Assembly: GCA_023391005.1 (NCBI GenBank)
Contig: JAEWBS010000039.1
Location: forward strand, 1-21,463
Length of the DNA: 21,463 nt
Source of the DNA: Bacillota bacterium
GTDB taxonomy: Bacteria; Bacillota; Clostridia; Oscillospirales; Ruminococcaceae
Direction of reading: 5' to 3'
Shown here: piece after piece, positions 13,400-21,046 of the stretch
Layout: each line of letters starts with the position of its first letter
Position numbering within the stretch: the stretch's first letter is position 1
Translations under genes and position numbers: made by a program
Notes under the pieces: generated by a model
The model's database searches: none
Seen by the model: only the letters and a program-made list of their open reading frames with translations
Told to the model about the DNA's origin: nothing

Positions 13400-16018
13400 A
13401 TGCCCTTTTTACAGATATTTTTCTGGGCTATGCCCATCATAGCCACCGTCAGCCATCTGCTGCTGTTGGTGATCTTTTTAGTCTCAAAGCGGGACAAGGC
13501 CATGCAATATTATGCCTTTTTGCTGGCTTCTCTGGCGGTCTGGTCGGGCGCGGCGCTTCTAATGCGACTGCAATGCTGGCCCGGCGTTTTGTTCTGGATG
13601 CGCGCCATCCTCTCAGGAACGCTGCTATCGTCTCTTTGCGCTTATTATTTGATGGATTTTTATGCAGGCTCGGTTTCGCGTATAACCAACATGTTTTGGA
13701 ACGCCGCCACCGCCTTTATGCTGATTACCAACTGTATGGGACTGGTGATCACCCAGACGCAGATCGTCCGTCGGCTCGACGCCGGTGGTCAGGCGATTTA
13801 TACCCTGCACTATACCCTCGGCCCTATGGCGGGCTGGGTGTTTTTAATTTCAGCCGCGCTGGCGTTTTGTATCTTTTATAAAGCTTCTTATTACCGTATG
13901 CAGCAAGGGGTACAGTCCACCTCCATCCGTTGGCTGCTGGTCGCTATCGGCATCGGCTACGCGGGTGCTTTTTGCAATATCCTGCCGACCCTTGGGCAAT
14001 ACCCCATCGACATTCTCTGCGGAACCCTAAGCGCGCTGATTTTATTCTTCACCATCTTTAAAAACCGAACGTCTGAAATGCGCTTTATGACCGCACGCGG
14101 TCTGACCTTTTCGGCGTTTTTATTATTGGCAGGTACACTTTTCACCGGATTAATCTGGTTGCTTAAAAAGATGCTGGCGTCCTATGGCGCACCCTCTTAT
14201 CTTTTTGTAACGCTCGCCGCGCTGTTGGCGTCGGCCTTGTTTCAGCCCACGTTTATCTTTATCCGCGCGCTGGTGCATCAGCTGTTTTATAAGACCGTTT
14301 TTCAGCGCCGCAACACCCTGAATAGCTTTACCTTTAACAATGCACAGGGGCGGAGTCTCTCAGATCTTTCAATGCAATTGCTCAAGGCTGTAGAAAAGGC
14401 AATGGATGCCAAGCACGCCTGCCTGCTGTTCCCCGATGAGGACGCGGGCATTTACCGCCCCTTCTCTTCCACCGTCGCGCTGACCATTCGGGACGTCGAG
14501 ATCAGCGCGCACAGCCCGCTTGTCCTTTCGGTCAGCCAAAACGGCGACTGCCTTGACATCAGCACCTTTCGTTGCGCCGCGCCCTTTAAAACACTTTGGG
14601 AGAAAGAACGGCAGGCCCTTAGCCGCCTTGATATCCAGGTGGTTGTGCCAATAAAATGCCGGGGGGTGCTAACCGGTATGCTGCTGCTCGCTTCAAAGCA
14701 GGACGGTACCGCCTACACGGTAGAGGACCTCAGCCTGCTCAAAGATTTTGGTGATTCGACCGCCGTGGCCATCGACAATCTCCATAGTTACCACGGCCTT
14801 GGGCCTCAGGCCACAACCGACGATCTAACGGGATTATACAATACGCGCTATCTCTATCAATATCTACCCACCGTTGTGACGCGCAAAAGCGGCAAGCCGG
14901 TGTCGGTTATGATCATCGATGTCGACTTCTTTCGTGTATATAACGATCTCTATGGCCATCTTGAGGGCGACAAGGCACTGCGCCGAATTGCGGCACTGAT
15001 AAAAACAATCGTCGGCCAGCGCGGTATCTGCGCACGCTATGGCGGCGAGGAATTCGCTGTTGTGCTGCCCGACTGCAATGCGGCAGGCGCGTTTGAAATT
15101 GCCGAAAAAATACGCACCAAGGTACAGCGGATGTTTTTTGGCACCTCGCAATACGACCGGCGCTTTCTCTCGGTCAGCGTCGGGCTGTGCGCCTATCCGG
15201 CCGCCGCGCCCAATCAGGAGGAGCTGATGCTGCGCGCCGATCTGGCGCTGTATACGGCCAAAAATTCGGGCAAGAACAAGACGGTAATTTATACACCCAA
15301 GCTTTGCGCCAAAGGCAAAAAAGGAGCTGAAAGCTCGGGAGAAGCCGCCCCCCACGCGCTGATCGCGTCGTTGAGCATGTACGGAGATCAAGCCGGCCCG
15401 GCCTACACCGCGACGCTTTACGCCTTGACTGCTGCTATCGACACGAAGGATCATTTCACCTATCGGCACTCTCAAAATGTTGCGCGCTACGCCTCGGCGC
15501 TAGCCGCCAAGCTGGGCATGGACCCGGTGCATGTCTCGATTATTTCTGAGGCAGGCCTGCTGCATGATATCGGTAAGATCGGCATTCCTGAGCATATCCT
15601 AGCCAAGCCCGATCCGCTGTCGGCACAGGAATATGCGATTATGCAGCAGCATGTGGATATGTCGATTGCGATTGTCAAGCATCTGCCGTCGCTAAACTAC
15701 GTGATTCCTGCCATTATGGGACACCACGAGCGCTGGGATGGGCAGGGTTATCCGCGCGGACTAAAGGGTGACCAGATTCCAATTTCGGCCCGCTGCCTCG
15801 CCATTGCCGACAGCTTTGACGCCATCTCATCCAAACGTCCGTATAAGGATGCGCTGCCGACCGACGTCGCGCTCAAAGAAATAGAACGTTGCGCCGGCAC
15901 CCATTTTGACCCGCAGATGGCCGCCACCTTTGTCTCCATGGTGCGCAGTGGCGAGCTTGATGTCTCCGCTGAAAACGGTAGCCTGCCGCCGATTTTGCTC
16001 AACGCGGACGCCGTTTGA
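13400..16018 (+). CDS. Membrane GAF-GGDEF-HD-GYP c-di-GMP enzyme
   Basis: An 872-residue signalling protein. Eight or nine membrane segments fill residues 1-290, a GAF-like domain follows (about 310-455), then a GGDEF domain (470-630, starting DDLTGLYN, active loop GGEEF 548-552) and an HD-GYP domain (about 690-850, with HDIGKIG from H722, HHERWDGQGYP 775-785). Intact GGEEF predicts synthesis of c-di-GMP and intact HD-GYP predicts its hydrolysis to GMP, so it may do both or switch between them. The inhibitory RxxD site normally just before GGEEF is missing (GQRG there). The frame is open upstream to 13163, but the ATG at 13400 has GAGG about 10 bases before it and begins the first membrane segment, and the candidate promoter lies after 13163. 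Single-gene unit. Confidence 0.93.
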   Translation: MPFLQIFFWAMPIIATVSHLLLLVIFLVSKRDKAMQYYAFLLASLAVWSGAALLMRLQCWPGVLFWMRAILSGTLLSSLCAYYLMDFYAGSVSRITNMFWNAATAFMLITNCMGLVITQTQIVRRLDAGGQAIYTLHYTLGPMAGWVFLISAALAFCIFYKASYYRMQQGVQSTSIRWLLVAIGIGYAGAFCNILPTLGQYPIDILCGTLSALILFFTIFKNRTSEMRFMTARGLTFSAFLLLAGTLFTGLIWLLKKMLASYGAPSYLFVTLAALLASALFQPTFIFIRALVHQLFYKTVFQRRNTLNSFTFNNAQGRSLSDLSMQLLKAVEKAMDAKHACLLFPDEDAGIYRPFSSTVALTIRDVEISAHSPLVLSVSQNGDCLDISTFRCAAPFKTLWEKERQALSRLDIQVVVPIKCRGVLTGMLLLASKQDGTAYTVEDLSLLKDFGDSTAVAIDNLHSYHGLGPQATTDDLTGLYNTRYLYQYLPTVVTRKSGKPVSVMIIDVDFFRVYNDLYGHLEGDKALRRIAALIKTIVGQRGICARYGGEEFAVVLPDCNAAGAFEIAEKIRTKVQRMFFGTSQYDRRFLSVSVGLCAYPAAAPNQEELMLRADLALYTAKNSGKNKTVIYTPKLCAKGKKGAESSGEAAPHALIASLSMYGDQAGPAYTATLYALTAAIDTKDHFTYRHSQNVARYASALAAKLGMDPVHVSIISEAGLLHDIGKIGIPEHILAKPDPLSAQEYAIMQQHVDMSIAIVKHLPSLNYVIPAIMGHHERWDGQGYPRGLKGDQIPISARCLAIADSFDAISSKRPYKDALPTDVALKEIERCAGTHFDPQMAATFVSMVRSGELDVSAENGSLPPILLNADAV

Positions 16019-16087
16019 CCGCCCGCCGCTACGGCAAGCGATTTGTAGCGGGTTTGCGTCGTATTTATCCTGTCTCTTAAAATATCA

Positions 16088-16112
16088 GGGCGCTGCGGTT
16101 ACCGCAGCGCCC
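16088..16112. terminator. Bidirectional terminator
   Basis: A perfect 11-bp GC-rich stem, GGGCGCTGCGG and CCGCAGCGCCC, with a 3-base loop, between the convergent GGDEF/HD-GYP and aldolase genes. T-rich but broken runs follow on both sides (TTGGGAAATTTT on plus, TGATATTTT on minus). Confidence 0.7.
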
Positions 16113-16141
16113 TTGGGAAATTTTATATTCTTTTCGCAAAA

Positions 16142-17077
16142 TCAAGCTTTTCCGGCACAGCCGAGTACAGCCTCAATTTTATGTGCGACCACCTCGCGCA
16201 CAGCGTTTCTCGCAGGCGTGAGGTACTGACGCGGGTCAAAGTGATCGGGATGCTCAACCATATGCTTTCTGATTGCCGCCGTCATAGCCAAGCGGATATC
16301 GGAGTCGATATTGATCTTGCAAACCGCCATCTTAGCTGCCTCGCGCAGCATCTCTTCGGGAATGCCAATCGCACCGGGCATCTGACCGCCGAAACGGTTG
16401 ACAATTTCGACATATTCCTGCATGACCGAAGAAGCACCGTGCAGCACAATCGGGAAACCGGGCAAACGCCGCTCGATCTCTTGAAGAATATCGAAACGCA
16501 GCTGTGGCTTCTGGCCGGGCTTGAATTTATAAGCGCCGTGGCTCGTACCAATCGCGATAGCCAGCGAATCGACGCCGGTTTTGGTCACAAACTCCTCAAC
16601 CTGTGCCGGGTCGGTGTAGGAAGAATCCTCCGCCGAGACGTTGACATCATCCTCAACGCCGGCCAGACGGCCAAGCTCGCCCTCAACGGTGATGCCTCTG
16701 GCATGCGCATACTCGACGACCTGACGGGTCACCTTGATATTATCCTCAAAGCTGTGGTGCGAGCCGTCGATCATGACTGATGTAAAACCGCCGTCGATAC
16801 AGTCCTTGCAGATCTCAAAGCCGTCGCCATGGTCTAAGTGCAGCGCAATATCCAGCCTGGTATCGGCAACAGCCGCTTCGACCAGCTTCATCAGATAGGC
16901 GTGCTTGGCGTATTTGCGCGCCCCTGCCGAAACCTGAAGAATCAGCGGCGCTTTCTGCTGCATCGCCGCTTCGGTAATGCCCTGAACAATTTCCATATTG
17001 TTGACGTTGAACGCGCCGATTGCATAGCCGCCCGCATATGCTTTCTTAAACATCTCGGTTGTGTTGACCAATGCCAT
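16142..17077 (-). CDS. fba: Class II fructose-bisphosphate aldolase
   Basis: Zinc-dependent aldolase that splits fructose 1,6-bisphosphate into dihydroxyacetone phosphate and glyceraldehyde 3-phosphate in glycolysis, and reverses this in gluconeogenesis. The protein is 311 residues, normal for class II. LHLDHGDG places catalytic D82 and zinc ligand H83. TVEGELG, IGTSHGAYK and VLHGASS hold the other zinc and phosphate-binding residues, and NIDSDIR follows. The frame opens at a GTG at 17086 that overlaps the ribosome binding site, so the ATG at 17077 with AGGAGAGG 8 bases before it is the start. It begins 14 bases after the NUDIX gene and is co-transcribed with it. Confidence 0.96.
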   Translation of the reverse strand: MALVNTTEMFKKAYAGGYAIGAFNVNNMEIVQGITEAAMQQKAPLILQVSAGARKYAKHAYLMKLVEAAVADTRLDIALHLDHGDGFEICKDCIDGGFTSVMIDGSHHSFEDNIKVTRQVVEYAHARGITVEGELGRLAGVEDDVNVSAEDSSYTDPAQVEEFVTKTGVDSLAIAIGTSHGAYKFKPGQKPQLRFDILQEIERRLPGFPIVLHGASSVMQEYVEIVNRFGGQMPGAIGIPEEMLREAAKMAVCKINIDSDIRLAMTAAIRKHMVEHPDHFDPRQYLTPARNAVREVVAHKIEAVLGCAGKA

Positions 17078-17091
17078 ATAAAACACCTCTC

Positions 17092-17652
17092 CTAACGCAT
17101 ATTTTTAATTCGCGCATCGCCGACAGGCGGCGCATTTAAAATCTTCAAAATACCAATCTGGGTTTTGCTGTCCAAAATTTCGCCGTCCAAGACCATGCGC
17201 ACCGCCTCGTCAAAATCGATGCGCTCGACCGAGAGAATTTCATCCGCGTCGAGGTTTTGCTGTACGGGGGTCAGCCCCTGCGCATAATACAGATGAACAA
17301 GCTCGACATCATAAGCCGCGGCCGGATAGACGCCTCCGAGCTCGGTCAGCGTTTCAGCCTTATAGCCCGTCTCCTCCTGCAGCTCGCGCGCCGCACACTG
17401 CAGCGGGGTTTCGCCCGGGTCAATCTTACCGGCGGGCAGCTCAAGCATCTCCTGTCCGATGGGGTAGCGATATTGCCGCACCATTAAGAGCCTGCCTTCT
17501 TCATCAAACGCCACGACTCCCGCCGCGCCCTGATGGTCAATGACCTCGCGTATCGTTTCCTTCCCGTTTTCAAGTAATACGCGGTCGACACGCAGACTTA
17601 AGATGCGTCCGTCATAAATCCTTTGACTGCTCAAGGTTTTTTCTTGCGCCAT
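17092..17652 (-). CDS. nudF: NUDIX hydrolase, ADP-ribose pyrophosphatase type
   Basis: A 186-residue NUDIX enzyme of the ADP-ribose pyrophosphatase group, hydrolysing ADP-ribose (or a related nucleoside diphosphate sugar) to AMP and ribose 5-phosphate with Mg2+. The NUDIX box is complete at 75-97: G75, E81, R89-E90, E93-E94 and G96. The preceding ELPAGK is typical of ADP-ribose pyrophosphatases, as is the QYRYP block (60-64). The start ATG has AAAGGGGGG 6 bases before it. It leads the operon with fba under the promoter at 17679-17707. Its last ten codons are repeated as a fossil copy upstream of the gene (17711-17739). Confidence 0.94.
   Translation of the reverse strand: MAQEKTLSSQRIYDGRILSLRVDRVLLENGKETIREVIDHQGAAGVVAFDEEGRLLMVRQYRYPIGQEMLELPAGKIDPGETPLQCAARELQEETGYKAETLTELGGVYPAAAYDVELVHLYYAQGLTPVQQNLDADEILSVERIDFDEAVRMVLDGEILDSKTQIGILKILNAPPVGDARIKNMR
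17101..17129 (-). repeat. Direct repeat, copy 1 (nudF C-terminal codons)
   Basis: This 29-base segment encodes the residues up to I-K-N at the nudF C-terminus. It matches 17711-17739 at 25 of 29 positions in the same orientation. All four differences are transitions. Confidence 0.8.
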
Positions 17653-17678
17653 AGCTTGCCCCCCTTTTCTCTAACCTT

Positions 17679-17707
17679 ATTTTACCTTCTTATTAAAAAT
17701 ATCGCAA
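17679..17707 (-). promoter_or_regulatory. nudF-fba promoter
   Basis: On the minus strand TTGCGA (17707-17702), 17 bases, then TAAAAT (17684-17679). The leader is about 20 bases. The -35 lies directly after the fossil nudF tail (17711-17739), so the promoter seems to have formed or been fixed in the remains of a duplicated gene end. Confidence 0.6.
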
Positions 17708-17710
17708 GAC

Positions 17711-17739
17711 ATTTTTAATTTGCGCATCACCGATAAGCG
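17711..17739 (-). repeat. Direct repeat, copy 2 (fossil of a NUDIX gene tail)
   Basis: On the minus strand this reads as codons for IGDAQIKNV, against VGDARIKNM in the live nudF tail. Differences are conservative or silent and all transitions, so it behaves like an old coding copy. A weaker similarity continues for about 20 bases on its upstream side (TCAAAATA in both). No start or NUDIX box remains, so only the end of a former tandem gene, or a recombined scrap, survives. Confidence 0.65.
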
Positions 17740-17771
17740 TTTTTATAATTCAAAATAAAATTTAATTGATC

Positions 17772-17801
17772 TTGGCAATTTGTAGCTATTTCGTTTATAA
17801 T
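17772..17801 (+). promoter_or_regulatory. Flavoprotein-SDR operon promoter
   Basis: TTGGCA (17772-17777), 18 bases, then a perfect TATAAT (17796-17801). The leader would be about 108 bases and contains two hairpins, TGCCGC-TTGGC-GCGGCA (17825-17841) and the longer palindrome at 17859-17891. Confidence 0.75.
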
Positions 17802-17858
17802 AAAATAATAATAAAGCCTCGGCCTGCCGCTTGGCGCGGCAATCGCCGGATAGGGCTG

Positions 17859-17891
17859 ATAACCCTTGGTGATTATTGGACCAAGGATTAT
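17859..17891 (+). promoter_or_regulatory. Palindrome in the flavoprotein leader
   Basis: ATAACCCTTGGT (17859-17870) and ACCAAGGATTAT (17880-17891) pair over 12 positions with one mismatch around a 9-base loop, about 15 bases before the ribosome binding site. A competing short stem, AGGG (17852-17855) with CCCT (17863-17866), shares bases with it, so two alternative folds are possible. It may be an operator or an RNA element. It has no T run, so it is not a terminator. Confidence 0.45.
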
Positions 17892-17916
17892 AACGTAGTT
17901 GAAAGAGGTGCAAGCA

Positions 17917-18789
17917 ATGCTGGATACCGCGATTATCGGCTATGGCCCGGCGGGCATTTCCGCCGCGCTCTATCTGCGCCGCGCAAACAAAAGCGTCGTT
18001 CTGATCGGCAAAGATGTGGGCGCGCTTCAAAAAGCCGAAAAGATTGAGAATTATTTTGGCCTTCCCGAGCCGATCACCGGCCCTGAGCTGGCCGCCATCG
18101 GCATTGAGCAGGCGAGGGCACTCGGCGCTGAAATTATCAACGATGAGGTGCTCGATCTCTCTTGGGACGGCGCGTTTACAATAACCTGCAAAGAGGGCCA
18201 CTATCAAGCCGCTTCGGTGATTTTGGCGACCGGCTCTGCCCGCAAGACACTGCCGATTGCGGGACTGTCCGACCACGAGGGGCGTGGCGTCAGCTACTGC
18301 GCCGTCTGCGACGCATTTTTTTACCGTGGCAAGTCGGTGGGCGTTCTGGGAAATGGCAGCTACGCGCTGCACGAGGTCGATAGCCTTCTGCCCATAGCCG
18401 AAAAAGTTTTTCTGCTGACCAATGGCGGCGCCGTTCCGGACGGACTGCCCGAAAATGTTACCGCCATCACGGAATCGGTCGTTGAGATCTTCGGCGAACC
18501 GGCCGTGGAAGGAGTTCGGCTTAAAAGCGGTGAGACGCAGCCGCTTTCCGGCGTTTTTATCGCACTGGGCAGCGCGACCGCGGGCGATTTTGCCCGCAAG
18601 ATCGGCGCCGAGCTGAAGGAGGGGCGTATTGTCACCGACAGCGAAATGCAGACCGCCGTGCCGGGCCTGCTCGCAGCGGGCGACTGCATTGGGGGACTGA
18701 TGCAGGTGGCCACCGCCGTCTCTGAAGGGGCGCAGGCCGCGATGAGCGCACTCAAATTTTTACGTGAAAGGGCCAAAAGCGGATCATGA
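17917..18789 (+). CDS. Thioredoxin-reductase-like flavoprotein
   Basis: A 290-residue FAD-dependent disulfide oxidoreductase of the thioredoxin reductase fold. The FAD-binding GYGPAG lies at 8-13, the redox pair CAVC at 128-131, the second nucleotide-binding glycines at GNGSYA (145-150), and the C-terminal FAD motif AAGDC near D256. Length is a little under the 305-320 of NADPH-dependent TrxB. The HRRxxxR motif that binds the NADPH phosphate is absent; the equivalent stretch reads VFLLTNGG. The electron donor may therefore be NADH, ferredoxin or something else. The frame opens at a TTG at 17899, but the ATG at 17917 with AGAGGTG 7 bases before it is the start. Its stop overlaps the next gene by 4 bases. 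Confidence 0.88.
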   Translation: MLDTAIIGYGPAGISAALYLRRANKSVVLIGKDVGALQKAEKIENYFGLPEPITGPELAAIGIEQARALGAEIINDEVLDLSWDGAFTITCKEGHYQAASVILATGSARKTLPIAGLSDHEGRGVSYCAVCDAFFYRGKSVGVLGNGSYALHEVDSLLPIAEKVFLLTNGGAVPDGLPENVTAITESVVEIFGEPAVEGVRLKSGETQPLSGVFIALGSATAGDFARKIGAELKEGRIVTDSEMQTAVPGLLAAGDCIGGLMQVATAVSEGAQAAMSALKFLRERAKSGS

Positions 18790-19508
18790 AGCCGACTGTT
18801 TTAATCACCGGCGGCTCGCGCGGCATCGGTGCGCAGGCGGTCAAGACCTTTTATCATAATGGTTACGATGTCGCGTTTTGCTACCACCATGCGGAGCAAG
18901 CTGCACACACGCTTATGGACGAGCTGCCCGGCGTTACGGGTATTAAAGCCGATTTGGCTGACGCGCAACAAATCGAGGTCATGGCGCAGAGGGTGCTGTC
19001 AACCTTTGGGCATGTCGACGCGCTGGTGCTCAATGCGGGCATTTCGCTGCAAAAGCTGCTGCCCGACACCACCTGCGAGGAATGGGACCAGTTGTTTGCA
19101 ATTAATCTGCGCGCGATGTTTTTGTGCTGCCGGGCGCTATTGCCCGCGATGATCTCGCGAAAGTCGGGCGCTATTGTAACCGTTTCTTCGATGTGGGGAC
19201 AGTCGGGCGCCTCCTGCGAGGTGGCTTATTCCGCAGCCAAGGCTGGGGTTATCGGCTTTACTAAGGCATTGGCTAAGGAGGTCGGGCCCTCGGGCATCCG
19301 GGTCAACTGCGTGGCCCCCGGTGTCATCGACACTGATATGAACGCGGCGCTGTCACCGGATGATATTGCTTGCCTGCGGGAGGAGACACCGCTCGGGTGC
19401 ATCGGCACCGCGGGGCAGGTGGCGCAGGCGATCTATACACTGGCCTCGCCTGATTCTGCGTTTATTACGGGGCAGGTGCTCGGAATAAACGGCGGACTTG
19501 TTATATAG
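18786..19508 (+). CDS. SDR family oxidoreductase, FabG-like
   Basis: A 240-residue classical short-chain dehydrogenase/reductase. The cofactor loop TGGSRGIG spans 8-15, then NAG in the LVLNAGIS strand, and the catalytic S135, Y148 and K152 (YSAAK). It ends with ITGQVLGINGG, as FabG proteins do. It probably reduces a 3-oxoacyl thioester or similar ketone with NAD(P)H, but no fatty acid genes lie nearby, so the substrate is open. Its ATG overlaps the flavoprotein stop (ATGA), which implies coupled translation and a shared role. I infer a redox or stress function for the pair. A terminator follows at 19536. Confidence 0.9.
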   Translation: MKPTVLITGGSRGIGAQAVKTFYHNGYDVAFCYHHAEQAAHTLMDELPGVTGIKADLADAQQIEVMAQRVLSTFGHVDALVLNAGISLQKLLPDTTCEEWDQLFAINLRAMFLCCRALLPAMISRKSGAIVTVSSMWGQSGASCEVAYSAAKAGVIGFTKALAKEVGPSGIRVNCVAPGVIDTDMNAALSPDDIACLREETPLGCIGTAGQVAQAIYTLASPDSAFITGQVLGINGGLVI

Positions 19509-19535
19509 CACTATTTTTATACCGTTTGTTTATAT

Positions 19536-19578
19536 AAAAGCGCGACCACGGAGAGTATTTCCGTAATCGCGCTTTTTT
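19536..19578 (+). terminator. Flavoprotein-SDR operon terminator
   Basis: AAAAGCGCGA pairs with TCGCGCTTTT, with two mismatches, then ACGG with CCGT and a loop, followed by TTTTTT. It starts about 28 bases past the SDR stop. The A run on the other side may also serve the convergent zinc-ribbon gene. Confidence 0.8.
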
Positions 19579-19615
19579 ATTGTGTAGGGAATGTACTTAA
19601 AAACCAAACCAGATC

Positions 19616-19909
19616 TTATGACGCGTACATCATAGCGCCCAGCAACGCCCCTGAGCAAGCGTAAAACACCACATAGAGAACAATGCTGACGATTGTCCAT
19701 TTGATAATGGACTTGGCCTTATTGGGGGTGTCTTTTTTCATCACAAAATACATGATCAGGCCCGCGAGCGGAATGAAAAAAGACAAAATATTAAGACCGA
19801 TGCTAGGCTTATCGTCGGCGATTAAGCCTCCTTCACTGGTCGCCACGCCGCAATGAACACATACGACGGCCTTGTCGTCAATTTCCTTGCCACAATTTTT
19901 GCAAAACAT
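19616..19909 (-). CDS. Zinc-ribbon membrane protein
   Basis: A 97-residue protein. The N-terminus is a zinc ribbon with C3, C6, C17 and C20 (CxxC, 10 residues, CxxC), a linker, and two hydrophobic segments at about 41-57 and 71-95. The pattern is common in clostridial small membrane proteins of unknown role, with the ribbon expected in the cytoplasm. GGAGG lies 9 bases before the ATG. A decayed paralogue (20021-20312) lies upstream on the same strand. The only good promoter I see is the one at 20413-20441, so this gene may depend on read-through of the broken copy. Confidence 0.85.
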   Translation of the reverse strand: MFCKNCGKEIDDKAVVCVHCGVATSEGGLIADDKPSIGLNILSFFIPLAGLIMYFVMKKDTPNKAKSIIKWTIVSIVLYVVFYACSGALLGAMMYAS

Positions 19910-20020
19910 TTTTGAGTACCTCCAAATTTTGTTGTCAATTTATCTATTGCTAAAAACATAAGGGCATCGCCTTAGGCCTTTAAACCAAAATCAGCAGCGT
20001 TTTAATCTCTAACAGCCCGC

Positions 20021-20312
20021 CTAAGAAATTTCACAATACCCTATAGCATTAAAAGCGCAACCGTAGAAAAACGCGCCAAGCACCATGCTGACGATAGCCC
20101 AGACCAAACATCGACGTCGCCTTCTCAGGCGTTTCTTTATAATGCGTTGCATACAAAACCAACCCGACAATTGGGATTAAAAACGACAGGATATTAAGAC
20201 CGACGCTTGGAACATCCTCGGGCTCTTGATAAGTCGTTTTGATGGCGCAGCCGCAATAGATGCAGGTGGCCGCCCGGTTATCACTCTGCCTAACGCAATT
20301 GCCAAAATATAT
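20021..20312 (-). pseudogene. Decayed paralogue of the zinc-ribbon membrane protein
   Basis: Translation of the minus strand gives a product collinear with the intact neighbour. SVGLNILSFLIPIVGLVLY matches its SIGLNILSFFIPLAGLIMY, and IVSMVLGAFFYGCAF matches its last segment. Three lesions are visible. The position of the start codon reads ATA, and no ATG with a binding site is in frame. The first cysteine of the zinc ribbon is Phe, although the other three remain. A one-base frameshift near 20104-20110 separates the two membrane halves. The frame is open for about 30 codons upstream without a start codon. The tandem duplicate has lost function, unless a non-standard start is used. Confidence 0.8.
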
Positions 20313-20412
20313 CCCCAGTCCCCCTGTTGCCGATTCGCCTGAAGTAGCAGCGCTATTGCGCTTGACTGAGAATACCCATATCCTTAAATCTCTGTAAAAT
20401 TTTTCTTTTTAT

Positions 20413-20441
20413 ATTATACAACTTCTTATATTAAATGTAAA
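20413..20441 (-). promoter_or_regulatory. Promoter facing the zinc-ribbon pair
   Basis: On the minus strand TTTACA (20441-20436), 17 bases, then a perfect TATAAT (20418-20413). It would transcribe the decayed copy and then the intact gene. The interval 20313-20624 otherwise holds only this promoter and the rplQ terminator. Confidence 0.75.
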
Positions 20442-20478
20442 CACCAAAAGAACATTTATTCTACTTCAATCGACAAAA

Positions 20479-20511
20479 ACCGCACTGCCGTTAAAGGCAG
20501 TGCGGTTTTAA
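20479..20511 (-). terminator. rplQ terminator
   Basis: A perfect 11-bp stem, ACCGCACTGCC (20479-20489) with GGCAGTGCGGT (20496-20506), and a 6-base loop. On the minus strand it is followed by TTTTT. It lies about 115 bases past the rplQ stop and marks the end of the ribosomal protein operon. Confidence 0.9.
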
Positions 20512-20624
20512 AATTGGTGTACCGTTCTCCGACAACGCGGTATGCGTTCGGTCAGAATATCCATGCGCAGCTAAATCGCACGCCGCCGGGTATTCGTTTT
20601 ACACACAATAGCTGTTGTGCAAGC

Positions 20625-20966
20625 TTACACCAGCTCGATAATCGCCATCTCGGCCGCGTCGCCGCGACGGGGGCCGGTACGGATAATACGGCAGTAGCCG
20701 CCGTTGGTATCCTTGTACTTGGGAGCGATATCATCAATGACCTTCTTTGCCACCGTTTCTTTGGTGATAAAGGAGAACACCTGACGCTTGGAATGGAGAT
20801 CGCTGCGCTTAGCAGTGGTAACGATCTTCTCCGCTGCGGCGCGAACCTCCTTGGCACGGGTAACGGTGGTCTCAATGCGACCGTTTTCCATCAGGTAGGT
20901 CACCATTGCCCGCAGCATCGCCATGCGGTGATCGCTGGTTCTGCCGAGTTTTCTTGTGCCTGGCAT
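20625..20966 (-). CDS. rplQ: Large-subunit ribosomal protein bL17
   Basis: A 113-residue ribosomal protein bL17, at the standard length for Firmicutes. It is recognised by the opening MPGTRKLGRTSDHRMAMLR, the RIETTVTRAKEVR segment and the C-terminal GGYCRIIRTGPRRGDAAEMAIIEL. AAGGAG lies 10 bases before the ATG. It follows rpoA by 80 bases, the usual order at the end of the alpha operon. Confidence 0.98.
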   Translation of the reverse strand: MPGTRKLGRTSDHRMAMLRAMVTYLMENGRIETTVTRAKEVRAAAEKIVTTAKRSDLHSKRQVFSFITKETVAKKVIDDIAPKYKDTNGGYCRIIRTGPRRGDAAEMAIIELV

Positions 20967-21046
20967 AGTTTATTCACTCCTTGCTATAAGGTTGTTTTTA
21001 CATAGAGCAATTTTAAAATTGCCGCCGTAAAGAAAGCGGATCGCTG

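Noticed and set aside
14864..15475. Minus-strand open frame inside the GGDEF domain
   Set aside because: It is antisense to conserved GGDEF coding sequence and has no start context.
17743..18372. Minus-strand frame covering the flavoprotein start and promoter
   Set aside because: It would read through the promoter and leader of a well-supported gene; no family resemblance.
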